From Phycisphaerae bacterium (GTDB taxonomy: Bacteria; Planctomycetota; Phycisphaerae; JAJVII01), in assembly GCA_022072085.1 (NCBI GenBank), contig JAJVII010000070.1, positions 1 through 55,719 of the forward strand: DNA of 55,719 bases, read 5' to 3'. A program made the position numbers and the translations under genes. Position 1 is the first letter of the stretch. Each line of letters opens with the position of its first letter. Positions 27,074-35,192 of the stretch are shown here, in pieces. A model generated the notes under the pieces. That model had not been told where the DNA came from, made no database searches, and saw nothing but the letters and a program-made list of their open reading frames with translations.

Positions 27074-29755
27074 CTACAGCAGTCCGATGCACAGTCGTCC
27101 CGCGATCACCGCGGCGTCCTCGGCGTCGAAGGCTCGGCGGATCGCGGCGTCGAAGACCACCTCGGCCGACGGGCCCATCTCCTCGTCGCCGACGCGGTAG
27201 ATCAGCGTCACGTCGATCCGTCCGACCGCCTGGACCCGGGCCCCCAGGTCGCCGATCGGCAGCGGCTGCCAGCCGAAGCGGTCCAGGTTCTTCCGCAGCG
27301 TCGCCAGGTCGTTGCCGATCCGCCGCTCCAGCACCGCCGCCGACCGCGCCCGGAACGAGTCCCAGTAGAACGGCCCGCCGGGCAGGTCGCGGAACCCGAT
27401 CAGTTCGCCCGTCGGCCCGACCGGCACGTCGCACAGCAGGTAGTGCAGCGCCAGCACGCGGTCGGCTGCCCGTTTGGCGGCGAGCCGCAGGCGAGCGGGC
27501 TCTTCACCAGCGCCTTCGCCCTCGGTCTCCACCGCCTCGAAATCCGGCGGCGCCAGCCGCACGCGCCGCCCGAACACCGGCACGACGACCGCGCCGTCGG
27601 CGTCGGGTGGTTCCAGCCCCAGCGTCGCGCAGCGGGCCGCCAGGTCCACGCCCTGTAGCTTGCTCGCCGCCAGTCGGGCCGCGTCGATCAGCGCCTGCTC
27701 GCGGTTGCCGGGGGCCGATGAACCCTCACCCCGGCCCTCTCCCTGGGAGGGAGAGGGAGCAAAAGGGGCCTCCTCGTTCGATTCCGCCGCCCGCATTGAA
27801 GAGGAGGGGGCGTCCTCCGGCCTGCCTTTTCGCGATTCCTGCGTCGCCGCCATCCGCGCCTGCACGGAGGGGAACTGCCCGGGGTCGGTGTGCGGCAGGA
27901 AGAGGGCCGCGGTGTATTGCTCCATGTAGCCCGGCTCGCCGCCAAGGTCCACGTAGGTCATCCGCGACGCGAGGTCGAGCTGGCGGCGGCGGTAGTCCTG
28001 CGACACCGCGACCATGTAGCTGCCCATCAGCGACGTGTTGCCGACGTAGGCGAACCGCTCCCGCGGCAGGTCCGGCAGCAGGCCGAGGGTCACCGCGTTC
28101 TCCAGGTCCAGGAACCGCCCGAACCCGCCGGCGATGTAGATGTGGGCCAGGTCGCCGAAGCCGATGCCCACCTGCCCGAGCATCAGCCCGCAGGCCGAGT
28201 AGATCGCGGCCTTGGCCCGCACGATGTTCTCGATGTCCAGTTCGCTGATTGTGACCGGCCGGCCGTCGTGCGACTGCTCCGCCGGGGCGACGACGTAGCG
28301 GGCCCGGCGGCCTTCGATCTGGATGGCCGGGCTCGGCCGCGAGCGGTCCAGCCGCCCGGCCGGGTCCAGCCAGCCGGTCGTCAGCAGCTTGGCCAGCAGG
28401 TCGATCATGCCCGAGCCGCAGATGCCGCGCGGGCGGACCTGGCCGATGGTCCAGTACTTCGCGACGCCGGTGGCCGGGTCGATGTCCACCTTCTCGACCG
28501 CCCCCAGCGCCGCCCGCATGCCGCACTCGATGCCGCCGCCCTCGAACGCCGGGCCGGCGGAGCAGGCGCAGGTCATCAGGAACTCGTTGTTGCCGATCAC
28601 CAGTTCGCCGTTGGTCCCCACGTCGATGAACAGGTTGATCTCGCCGGTGTCGGTCGCCAGGTCGGTGCAGAGCAGCCCCGCGGTGATGTCGCCGCCGACG
28701 TAGCTGCCCACGCAGGGCGACAGGCAGATCCACGAGTCGGGGTTGATCCGCATGCCGATCTCGGCGGCCGTGAGGAACCCGAACCGCGTGACCGTCGGCG
28801 TGTAGGGGTCCAGCCGGATCTGCTCGGGCTCCAGGCCCAGCAGCAGGTGCATCATCGTCGTGTTGCCGGAGACCACCGCGTTGCAGATTTCCGCCGGCGC
28901 GACCGAGCGGCCCTCGCAGACGCCGGCGATCAGCCGATTGATCGTGCCCAGCACGCGGGTCCGCAGCTCCTCCAGCCGCCGCGGCGTGCGGGCGTAGGTG
29001 ATCCGGCTGAGCACGTCCAGCCCGCAGGCGACCTGGTCGTTGTAGTCGCTGCGGGTCGCGAGGATTCGGCCCATCGTCAGGTTGATCAGTTGCACCGCGA
29101 CGGTGGTCGTGCCGACGTCGATCGCCAGGCCGAAGTGCCGCGTCGTCGTGTCGCCGGCCTCGACGCGGATGACGTGCAGCGGCGACTCGCGGCCGGGCCC
29201 GCGGATGAGCGTCACGGTCACCTGTCCGCCGGCCGCCCGCAGCGCCGCCGCCGCCGACCGCATCACCGAGAGGGGATAGATCACCTCGCGGCGGCCCCAG
29301 TCGCGCTGCACGGCGCGGGTCAGGCGGTCCAGGTCGCTCAGGCCGTCGTCGCGGCGCGGCGGCTCGACCGCGAGCAGCCACTTGAGGGCGAGCGGCTCGA
29401 ACTGGAACTCCCGCGGCAGCAGCTCGCGGCGGAGCAGGTGGGTCTCGTCGGCGTCGGTGAGCTTGCCGCCCTCGTAGCCGAGCTGCTCGGGGACCTCGAT
29501 CGTCACGTCGCGCTCGCCCACGCGGCTGCGGCAGGCCAGCACGTGCCCCTCGGCGGCCGCCGTCCGGGTCAGGCTGCCGATGCTATCGCTGTCCACCTGG
29601 CCGCTGGCGACGCGGACGATGCACGCCCCGCAGGTTCCCTTGCCGCCGCAGGCCGCCTCGATGAGCACGCCCGCAGCCTGCGCCGCGTCGGTCAGCTCCG
29701 TGCCCGCGGGCACGCTGGCGGATCGGCCGGACGGCATGAAGGTGACAGTGGGCAT
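27074..29755 (-). CDS. acsV: Corrinoid protein reductive activator (RACo-type) fused to DUF3786
   Basis: 893 residues. Residues 1-90 are a plant-type [2Fe-2S] ferredoxin domain (ACGGKGTCGACIVRV, then VLACRSRV). Next come a linker domain and an ASKHA ATPase domain (LAIDVGTTTVAVQLIN, VSGNTTMMHLLLGLE, FIDVGTNGELVIG, YIAGGFGRFLDLENAVTLG), the layout of RACo, which uses ATP to re-reduce Co(II) in the corrinoid iron-sulfur protein. The enzyme normally ends near residue 620-640. Here a linker containing an in-frame REP-like repeat (about 665-680) leads to a C-terminal domain (about 700-893, VLALHYLLCDVPVGPTGELI, FRDLPGGPFYWDSF) that I identify as DUF3786, normally a separate protein of anaerobes. 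Lies between acsC and the methyltransferase gene. Confidence 0.9.
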   Translation of the reverse strand: MPTVTFMPSGRSASVPAGTELTDAAQAAGVLIEAACGGKGTCGACIVRVASGQVDSDSIGSLTRTAAAEGHVLACRSRVGERDVTIEVPEQLGYEGGKLTDADETHLLRRELLPREFQFEPLALKWLLAVEPPRRDDGLSDLDRLTRAVQRDWGRREVIYPLSVMRSAAAALRAAGGQVTVTLIRGPGRESPLHVIRVEAGDTTTRHFGLAIDVGTTTVAVQLINLTMGRILATRSDYNDQVACGLDVLSRITYARTPRRLEELRTRVLGTINRLIAGVCEGRSVAPAEICNAVVSGNTTMMHLLLGLEPEQIRLDPYTPTVTRFGFLTAAEIGMRINPDSWICLSPCVGSYVGGDITAGLLCTDLATDTGEINLFIDVGTNGELVIGNNEFLMTCACSAGPAFEGGGIECGMRAALGAVEKVDIDPATGVAKYWTIGQVRPRGICGSGMIDLLAKLLTTGWLDPAGRLDRSRPSPAIQIEGRRARYVVAPAEQSHDGRPVTISELDIENIVRAKAAIYSACGLMLGQVGIGFGDLAHIYIAGGFGRFLDLENAVTLGLLPDLPRERFAYVGNTSLMGSYMVAVSQDYRRRQLDLASRMTYVDLGGEPGYMEQYTAALFLPHTDPGQFPSVQARMAATQESRKGRPEDAPSSSMRAAESNEEAPFAPSPSQGEGRGEGSSAPGNREQALIDAARLAASKLQGVDLAARCATLGLEPPDADGAVVVPVFGRRVRLAPPDFEAVETEGEGAGEEPARLRLAAKRAADRVLALHYLLCDVPVGPTGELIGFRDLPGGPFYWDSFRARSAAVLERRIGNDLATLRKNLDRFGWQPLPIGDLGARVQAVGRIDVTLIYRVGDEEMGPSAEVVFDAAIRRAFDAEDAAVIAGRLCIGLL
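27723..27757. repeat. REP-like element inside a coding region, copy 2
   Basis: ccctcaccccggccctctcc with the hairpin ctctccctgggagggagag. Read on the minus strand it encodes PSPSQGEGRGEG in the linker between the activator and DUF3786 domains, without breaking the frame. Confidence 0.85.
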
Positions 29756-29792
29756 GAGGTTACGTCAAACAGTGTTACTCGCGGCCAAGTGG

Positions 29793-29905
29793 GGATTCTG
29801 GATTTTCGATTGAAGATTCTTGATTGAAGGAGAGAGAGGACCCGCACGCCAAGTCCTTTCTTTTCCGACAATCTGCAATCCAAAATCTCAAATCCAAAAT
29901 TTCTC
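29793..29905. repeat. Inverted word repeat between acsC and the activator gene
   Basis: Left arm words ggattttcgattgaag, right arm words caatccaaaatctcaaatcc; the arms can pair into a long imperfect hairpin. The same words recur at 38103-38215. Confidence 0.7.
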
Positions 29906-29908
29906 CCT

Positions 29909-31252
29909 TCAGTTCAGCCGCGCCTTGATGAAACTCTCCAGGTCCGCCGCCTCGGCCGGGCCGACGAGAACCTCCCAGCCGGGCAGGCCCTCCTCCAGTT
30001 CGCCGCTGATCTGGGCGACGTAGCCGGGGATCACGATCCGCCGGGCGGAGACCTGCGACTCCAGGCCGATCTCGCGGGCGAACTTCGCGATCGAGCCGCC
30101 GGAGAACTTGCCCGCGGCCCACGCGGTCAGCACGCTCATCCCCTCGCACTCGGGCACGAGCAGCCAGGCGCTCGTGCCGCTGTTCTCGATCTCGCCGCTG
30201 ACGATGAAGTAGGTCAGCGAGAAGTTGGTCGTGACGAAGACCGGCGAGTCGGGCTTCGGCTCGCCGACCGGGTAGAGCTTGGGCTCGACCTGGATGGGCT
30301 TCTGCGGATCGGTGTAGACGTTCAGCCGAAGGGTCATCAGCGCCGCCAGTTGGGCCGCGTCGAAGCGCGGCAGCACGATCAGCCCGCCGTACTTGGCGAT
30401 TTCCGTGACGGCCTCGACGGTGGCGTCCAGTTCGTCGCCGTCGCCGATGATCCGCAGCGACGGGTAGCCCAGCGGCTTGAAGCTGTCCTTGATTGCGGCC
30501 CGCCGGGCGATCGAGTTGGTCTGGAACTGCTCAGCCAACCCCTGCACGCCGGACTTGAAGTTCAGCAGCAGGTCGTTGAACCCGGCCGCCTTGATCCGGG
30601 CCGCCAGGGCGACCAGGCCGTCCAGGTCAGCCGCCGACAGCGCCAGGGCGTGCTCGTTCTCCTTGGCGACCGGCCAGAGGGCGTCGGCCGACTCGGGATC
30701 GGGGCAGCAGATGACGCTGTGCGAACCCATGACCGCGACGGCCGCCGACCGCAGGGCGTTGGCGTCGGGGCTGACCAGCACGAGCGGCCGCCCGACGGCC
30801 TTCCACGCCTTGGTCGCCAGGGCGACGAAGGCGGCCGCGTCGGTCCCGCGCTGCGTGACGGCGACCATGTCCACGCGGATCTGCTGGCCGACCCGCTCCA
30901 GCAGGTAGTCGGCGACGGCCTTGAGCGTCGCGTCAACTGTGGCCGCCGGGTCGGTGTCGTTGACGTTAACGGCGATCGCCGGGGCGTGGACGAAGGTCCG
31001 CTCGTGGCGGTAGAGGACGGTCTCCTCGCCGAGCTTGAGTGACTTGTCGGCGCCGAGCGCTACGCCGCGGACGGGGGCCTCGGCTGCTGCGCCCAGAACC
31101 TGCTTGGCCTCCTCGGAGGCGTAGGGGCACTCGGCCAGGTCAGCCTTCTTGGCGGCCAGCTTCATCGCGAACGCCAGGCAGGTGTTGCAGCCGCATTCCT
31201 TGCAGTTGGTCTTCGGGAGAAGTTTCTGAATCTGAAGGCCTGTCAGTGCCAT
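29909..31252 (-). CDS. acsC: Corrinoid iron-sulfur protein large subunit
   Basis: 447 residues, full length for AcsC/CdhE. N-terminal four-cysteine motif for a [4Fe-4S] cluster (LLPKTNCKECGCNTCLAFAM, then LAECPY), a TIM barrel in the middle, and a C-terminal corrinoid-binding domain (SGTSAWLLVPECEGMSVL, ending ARRIVIPGYVAQISGELEEG). It carries the methyl group on cobalt from methyl-tetrahydrofolate to the A-cluster of acetyl-CoA synthase. Its small-subunit partner is not a separate gene but the C-terminal part of the upstream fused protein. Cytoplasmic; oxygen-sensitive. Confidence 0.95.
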   Translation of the reverse strand: MALTGLQIQKLLPKTNCKECGCNTCLAFAMKLAAKKADLAECPYASEEAKQVLGAAAEAPVRGVALGADKSLKLGEETVLYRHERTFVHAPAIAVNVNDTDPAATVDATLKAVADYLLERVGQQIRVDMVAVTQRGTDAAAFVALATKAWKAVGRPLVLVSPDANALRSAAVAVMGSHSVICCPDPESADALWPVAKENEHALALSAADLDGLVALAARIKAAGFNDLLLNFKSGVQGLAEQFQTNSIARRAAIKDSFKPLGYPSLRIIGDGDELDATVEAVTEIAKYGGLIVLPRFDAAQLAALMTLRLNVYTDPQKPIQVEPKLYPVGEPKPDSPVFVTTNFSLTYFIVSGEIENSGTSAWLLVPECEGMSVLTAWAAGKFSGGSIAKFAREIGLESQVSARRIVIPGYVAQISGELEEGLPGWEVLVGPAEAADLESFIKARLN

Positions 31253-31287
31253 GATCGCCTCAATTCCTGTTGAGCCTCTTCCTCGCC

Positions 31288-31383
31288 TGAATGTCGAGTG
31301 TCAAATGTCGAGTGTCGAATGAAAGAAGGATGCGGCCCACGGCTCTTTGCATTCGACATTCGACATTCGTCATTCGACATTTC
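31288..31383. repeat. Inverted word repeat overlapping the end of the AcsB-AcsD gene
   Basis: atgtcgagtgtcaaatgtcg on the left pairs with cattcgacattcgacattcg on the right. The right arm supplies the last three codons and the stop of the gene ending at 31370. The same words occur at 43545-43693. Confidence 0.75.
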
Positions 31384-34300
31384 CATTCCCGTCCATCAGC
31401 CGGTCGATCGTCCGCTTCAGCGCCGTTGCCGCAGCGGGGTGATACATGATCAGGATGTCCGCGCCGCTGTAGAGGAACGTCGTCGCGGTGGACAGCTCCC
31501 ACAGCGCGGCCCGGCGGGCCAGGTCGCCCCAGGCGGGCATGTCGGCCTCAGCCGACCGCAGTTCCTTGACCTTCGCGCACTCCTGGCCGGGCGAGACGAT
31601 CAGCGGGGCTGCGAGCATCTTGTCGCCGCCCAGCGCGGTCAGGCGGATGCGCTCCATCACGCTGTAGGTGTACTCGATGCCGTAGCCCATCGCCCCGGTC
31701 ATCGGGTCGCTGACGATCTGGCCGGGCTGGATGTCCATGTTGGTCAGCAGGATGTTGAGCTGCTTGCCGATGTTCACGTCGATCGGCGACTGGGCGACGA
31801 CGCAGTGGCCGTAGGCCATCGCGGCCCCGGCGATCGTGCGGTAGTTGTCCTGCTCGACCCAGTTGAGCAGCAGGTTCTCGCCGGCGCAGGCGGCGGCGAC
31901 GGCCTTGAGCACCTCGTTGGCCTTGTCGAAGTGGTTGTGCCCGGTCACGATCAGCGGCACGTCCACCGCGGCCAGCACGGCCTTAACCGTCTCGACGGCC
32001 TGCTCGGGTGTGCGGTTGCCGCGCTCGGGGTGCGTGCCGTCCAGGCGGACGCTGATCAGGTCAGCGCCGTACTGGCTGACGCAGAGGCGGGCCATGGCGG
32101 CCGGGTCGTGGACGGCGTCGCCGTAGATTTCGCGAAGGACCTTTGGATACTTCTCGCTGACGGCGTCGAAGACCTCCATCGCGACCAGCGGGCGGTGGGG
32201 CATCCGGCCTTCCCAGAGGTGGAAGGGCATGCAGGTCGCCCCGCCGACGGTCAGCGTGTGGCCGCGCGTGCCGCCCTGCTCGCGGGTCGCGCCCAGCGTG
32301 ACGGTGTTGACGGGGACTTCGCTCTTCTCCTTGCGGATCGCGACCGAACGGACCGCGCCGAGGCGGTCGGATGCCTTGGGAGCGGGCGGAGCGGTGGGAA
32401 CTGACGCGGGGACGCCGGGACGCGGCGACACGGGGAAAGAACCCAGGCCCCGGCCCTCTGGCTGGGAGGGAGAGGGGGGAAGAGAAGAACCCTCACCCCG
32501 GCCCTCTCCCTGAGAGGGAGAGGGGGAAGAGGGGACGCCGAGGAAGCGTTCGCTCAGCGTGTTGATGATCTCGGTGACGATCTGCCGCGTCAGGGCCGGG
32601 CGGATTTCGCCGACGATCTCCTGCGCAATCTCCTTCTTCAGCCGTGCCAGGTCGTCGGCCGTCATGGGCTGGCCGCCAGGCGCCGCCGCAGCCGGCGCGG
32701 CGGATTCCGGCGCTGGCGCAGGTGCAGCCGCGGCCTCCTGTGAAGGCGCGGGGGCGGCCGCCGGGCTTTCGGCGTTCGCGGGAGCGGGGGTCTCCGCGGG
32801 CGCTTCGTGCGCCTGCGCCAGCTCGCTCATGTCGGGCATCGTCAGGGCCGGGTGGCCGACCTTCTCCATGAACGCCCGGATTTCCGACGGGTCGGTCGCG
32901 ACGGTTTCGTCGGCGATCTGGTCCATCAGGTCAGGCGCGCCCTGCTCGGCGAAGCGCCGCCGCAGGTCGTCGCCGAGCAACTCTTTCAGTTCCTTGGGCA
33001 TCCAGACCAGCCGCTTGTGGCCGCCGTCGGCGAAGCAGAACTTTCGGCTGGTCAGGAACACCTTGCCGCAGCCCATGAAGCCGGGCGTCTGCTGTCCGCC
33101 GCCGACGTTGCCGGCCAGCGAACTGAAGGTCATGCCGACGGGCGTGTCGCCGGGGAACTCGCGGTTGACCACCATGATGCCGTTGCACTCGGGGACGTAG
33201 CCGCAGATGACCTCGAAGCAGCCGCAACTGGTCATCGGGCGGTCCATGATCGAGTAGGCGCAGAAGGCCTCGGTCATCTTGTGGCTGTTGGTGAAGACGT
33301 AGTCGTTGACGCCCTTCCAGATGCCGCGGACGGGGTCGAGGCAGTCGCCCTTGAGCACCGGCTGGTTGGGCCCGGTCTCGTCGATTTCGTAGGCGGCCTT
33401 GCCGTCGAGCCAGTTGTAGGCGCCGCACAGCCCCAGCCGCTCGGGCGTGATGACGCAGACGTGGTTGGGCGCGAAACTCTGGCAGAGCAGGCAGGAGTAG
33501 AAGGTGTCCACCGAGTCATCGGTCATGCTCTCCAGGCGGCGGTTACGCTGGTCGTAGGCCTTGCGGGCGATCGGCAGCCGCCGCTCGACCTCGGCCGGAT
33601 CGGTGATCATCGTGACCTTCACCTTGTCCACGATCGCGGGGTAGTCGCCCAGCAGCTTGGCGTGGAGGATTTCGCCGTAGTGCCGCAGCCGCAGGCCGCG
33701 TTCGAAGCCGGTCTTGCTCACGCGGGTCCAGATGATGTCGCGCTGGCCCATGTGCCAGACGCCCTCGGCGCCGTTGAGCAGGTGATGAATCTGCCGCTCG
33801 AGGATCGGCTCGAAGTCGGGCTGCATCTTTCGCCCGGCCACCTCGACCCAGATGGCCAGCGGAACGGCCGTGCCCGGCTGGACGCTGTCGATGTCCGGGC
33901 CGATCAGGTCGATCTGGCCGTCGTTGACTTCGTCCATGCCCACGGAGGTGACGAACTCGAAGGCGTGGGAGCGGTTGCCGCCGAACTCGACGTGCACGTC
34001 GTTCTTGCGGATGCGTTCGCCCTCGAACGCCGGCCCGTAGGGCACGGGCACGGGGACCTTGGTGATGCGGATCTTGCAGCCGCGGACCTCCAGGGCCTTC
34101 TCGACCATCGTCTCGCAGGGCACGCCGGAGACGACGTGCTCGTAGGTGCAGACGCCGGTGGGCAGAATCTGCGGGATATCGGTGTCGGCGACGACGGGGA
34201 AGCCGTAGTTGATCGCCCCGGCCGCGGCGGCGTACTTCTCCGCGTCCACCTCGTCCAGCGCCAGCACGAACGCGAAGATGCGGTTCTTGTTGTAGCGAAG

Positions 34301-35002
34301 GTTGGCTTCGTAGTCGCCGGGCTTCACCCCGCCGAAACTCAGCGCCGCCCGGTTGGCAAAGCCCAGCGCGTACACCAGCGAAGAGACGTCCTTGCCGAAG
34401 GGGACCAGCCGCGTCTCCCAGCCGAGCTGCACGCCGGCGTCGGCCAGTTGCTCGGCGAACTGCACGCCGCCGGTCGCACCGCCCATGAAGACGTAGATGT
34501 TCTTCTCCTGAAGCTCGCGGGCGATCCGGACGGCCGTCTCGTTGCTGGGTGCCCGGCCGGTGATTGCGGCAAAGCCCGGGGCCGTGCCGTCCACGAACTC
34601 GATGCCGCGCTCGCGCATGATGACGTCGCTGGCGGCGCCCAGCCAGATGCCCTTGACCGGCGGCGGGCCGATGAGGTACTTGCAGGCCTCGATGATCTCA
34701 CAGGCGAACAGCGCCGCGACGCCGGCGTCCAGGGCGTTGCCCAGGTACGGCAGCCAGACCTTCTCGCTGGGCCGGTTGGGCAGCAGCTCCTTGGCCAGCC
34801 GCAGCACCTCGCGGCAGTCGGCCAGCGTGCGGACGGCCTTGCCGGTGAAGGCGTAGATGATCGGCAGGAAGTAGGCGGTGTTGGGGAAGCCGACGGCGGC
34901 CGACTCGCCCCTGGCGGCGACGGCCTGGTCGAGCTTGGCCTCGGCCCGCGCCACCCAGATCGTCGCCCCGTCAATCGCGCTTGCGCAGATCAGCTTGGAC
35001 AT
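31370..35002 (-). CDS. acsB: Fused acetyl-CoA synthase / corrinoid protein small subunit (AcsB-AcsD)
   Basis: 1210 residues. Residues 1-727 are a complete acetyl-CoA synthase: CODH-contacting N-terminal domain, central domain, and A-cluster cysteines in SCLLCQSFAPNHVC, RLGLCGAY and the hallmark TSCGCFEVI. Residues about 728-880 are an Ala/Pro-rich flexible linker with a short helical patch and two in-frame REP-like repeats. Residues about 884-1210 are the corrinoid protein small subunit (AcsD/CdhD TIM barrel): VNTVTLGATREQGGTRGHTL, VTGHNHFDKANEVL, MTGAMGYGIEYTYSVMERIR. Normally these are two genes. The fusion ties the methyl donor to the site of acetyl-CoA assembly and forces 1:1 synthesis. 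It sits between acsA and acsC in the operon. Confidence 0.93.
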   Translation of the reverse strand: MSKLICASAIDGATIWVARAEAKLDQAVAARGESAAVGFPNTAYFLPIIYAFTGKAVRTLADCREVLRLAKELLPNRPSEKVWLPYLGNALDAGVAALFACEIIEACKYLIGPPPVKGIWLGAASDVIMRERGIEFVDGTAPGFAAITGRAPSNETAVRIARELQEKNIYVFMGGATGGVQFAEQLADAGVQLGWETRLVPFGKDVSSLVYALGFANRAALSFGGVKPGDYEANLRYNKNRIFAFVLALDEVDAEKYAAAAGAINYGFPVVADTDIPQILPTGVCTYEHVVSGVPCETMVEKALEVRGCKIRITKVPVPVPYGPAFEGERIRKNDVHVEFGGNRSHAFEFVTSVGMDEVNDGQIDLIGPDIDSVQPGTAVPLAIWVEVAGRKMQPDFEPILERQIHHLLNGAEGVWHMGQRDIIWTRVSKTGFERGLRLRHYGEILHAKLLGDYPAIVDKVKVTMITDPAEVERRLPIARKAYDQRNRRLESMTDDSVDTFYSCLLCQSFAPNHVCVITPERLGLCGAYNWLDGKAAYEIDETGPNQPVLKGDCLDPVRGIWKGVNDYVFTNSHKMTEAFCAYSIMDRPMTSCGCFEVICGYVPECNGIMVVNREFPGDTPVGMTFSSLAGNVGGGQQTPGFMGCGKVFLTSRKFCFADGGHKRLVWMPKELKELLGDDLRRRFAEQGAPDLMDQIADETVATDPSEIRAFMEKVGHPALTMPDMSELAQAHEAPAETPAPANAESPAAAPAPSQEAAAAPAPAPESAAPAAAAPGGQPMTADDLARLKKEIAQEIVGEIRPALTRQIVTEIINTLSERFLGVPSSPSPSQGEGRGEGSSLPPSPSQPEGRGLGSFPVSPRPGVPASVPTAPPAPKASDRLGAVRSVAIRKEKSEVPVNTVTLGATREQGGTRGHTLTVGGATCMPFHLWEGRMPHRPLVAMEVFDAVSEKYPKVLREIYGDAVHDPAAMARLCVSQYGADLISVRLDGTHPERGNRTPEQAVETVKAVLAAVDVPLIVTGHNHFDKANEVLKAVAAACAGENLLLNWVEQDNYRTIAGAAMAYGHCVVAQSPIDVNIGKQLNILLTNMDIQPGQIVSDPMTGAMGYGIEYTYSVMERIRLTALGGDKMLAAPLIVSPGQECAKVKELRSAEADMPAWGDLARRAALWELSTATTFLYSGADILIMYHPAAATALKRTIDRLMDGNGNVE
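32442..32526. repeat. Two tandem REP-like elements inside acsB-acsD, copies 3 and 4
   Basis: ccaggccccggccctctggc (32442 onward) and ccctcaccccggccctctcc (32490 onward), each followed by a short inverted repeat. On the minus strand they encode SPSQGEGRGEG and SPSQPEGRGLG in the interdomain linker. Confidence 0.85.
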
Positions 35003-35024
35003 CCAGCGACTCCGGTAAGAAGAC

Positions 35025-35183
35025 TAACCACAGAGGCACAGAGAAGACCTCAACACGAAGAGCCACGAAGTTCGGAGAAGAGGCACGAAGAGAGCATCGC
35101 TTGAAAAAGAAATCAGATTCTTCTTCGTGGCCCTTCGTGTTGTTTCTTGTTCTTCTCTGTGCCTCTGTGCCTCCGTGGTGAAT
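35025..35183. repeat. Long inverted repeat between acsA and acsB
   Basis: Left arm accacagaggcacagagaag and cacgaagagccacgaag; right arm cttcgtggcccttcgtgt and ctctgtgcctctgtgcctc. The arms pair over much of the 159-base gap. Confidence 0.8.
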
Positions 35184-35192
35184 GCTCTTCGT

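Noticed and set aside
32807-35104. A 765-codon plus-strand open frame across acsB-acsD
   Set aside because: Antisense to the well-supported synthase; no known domain.
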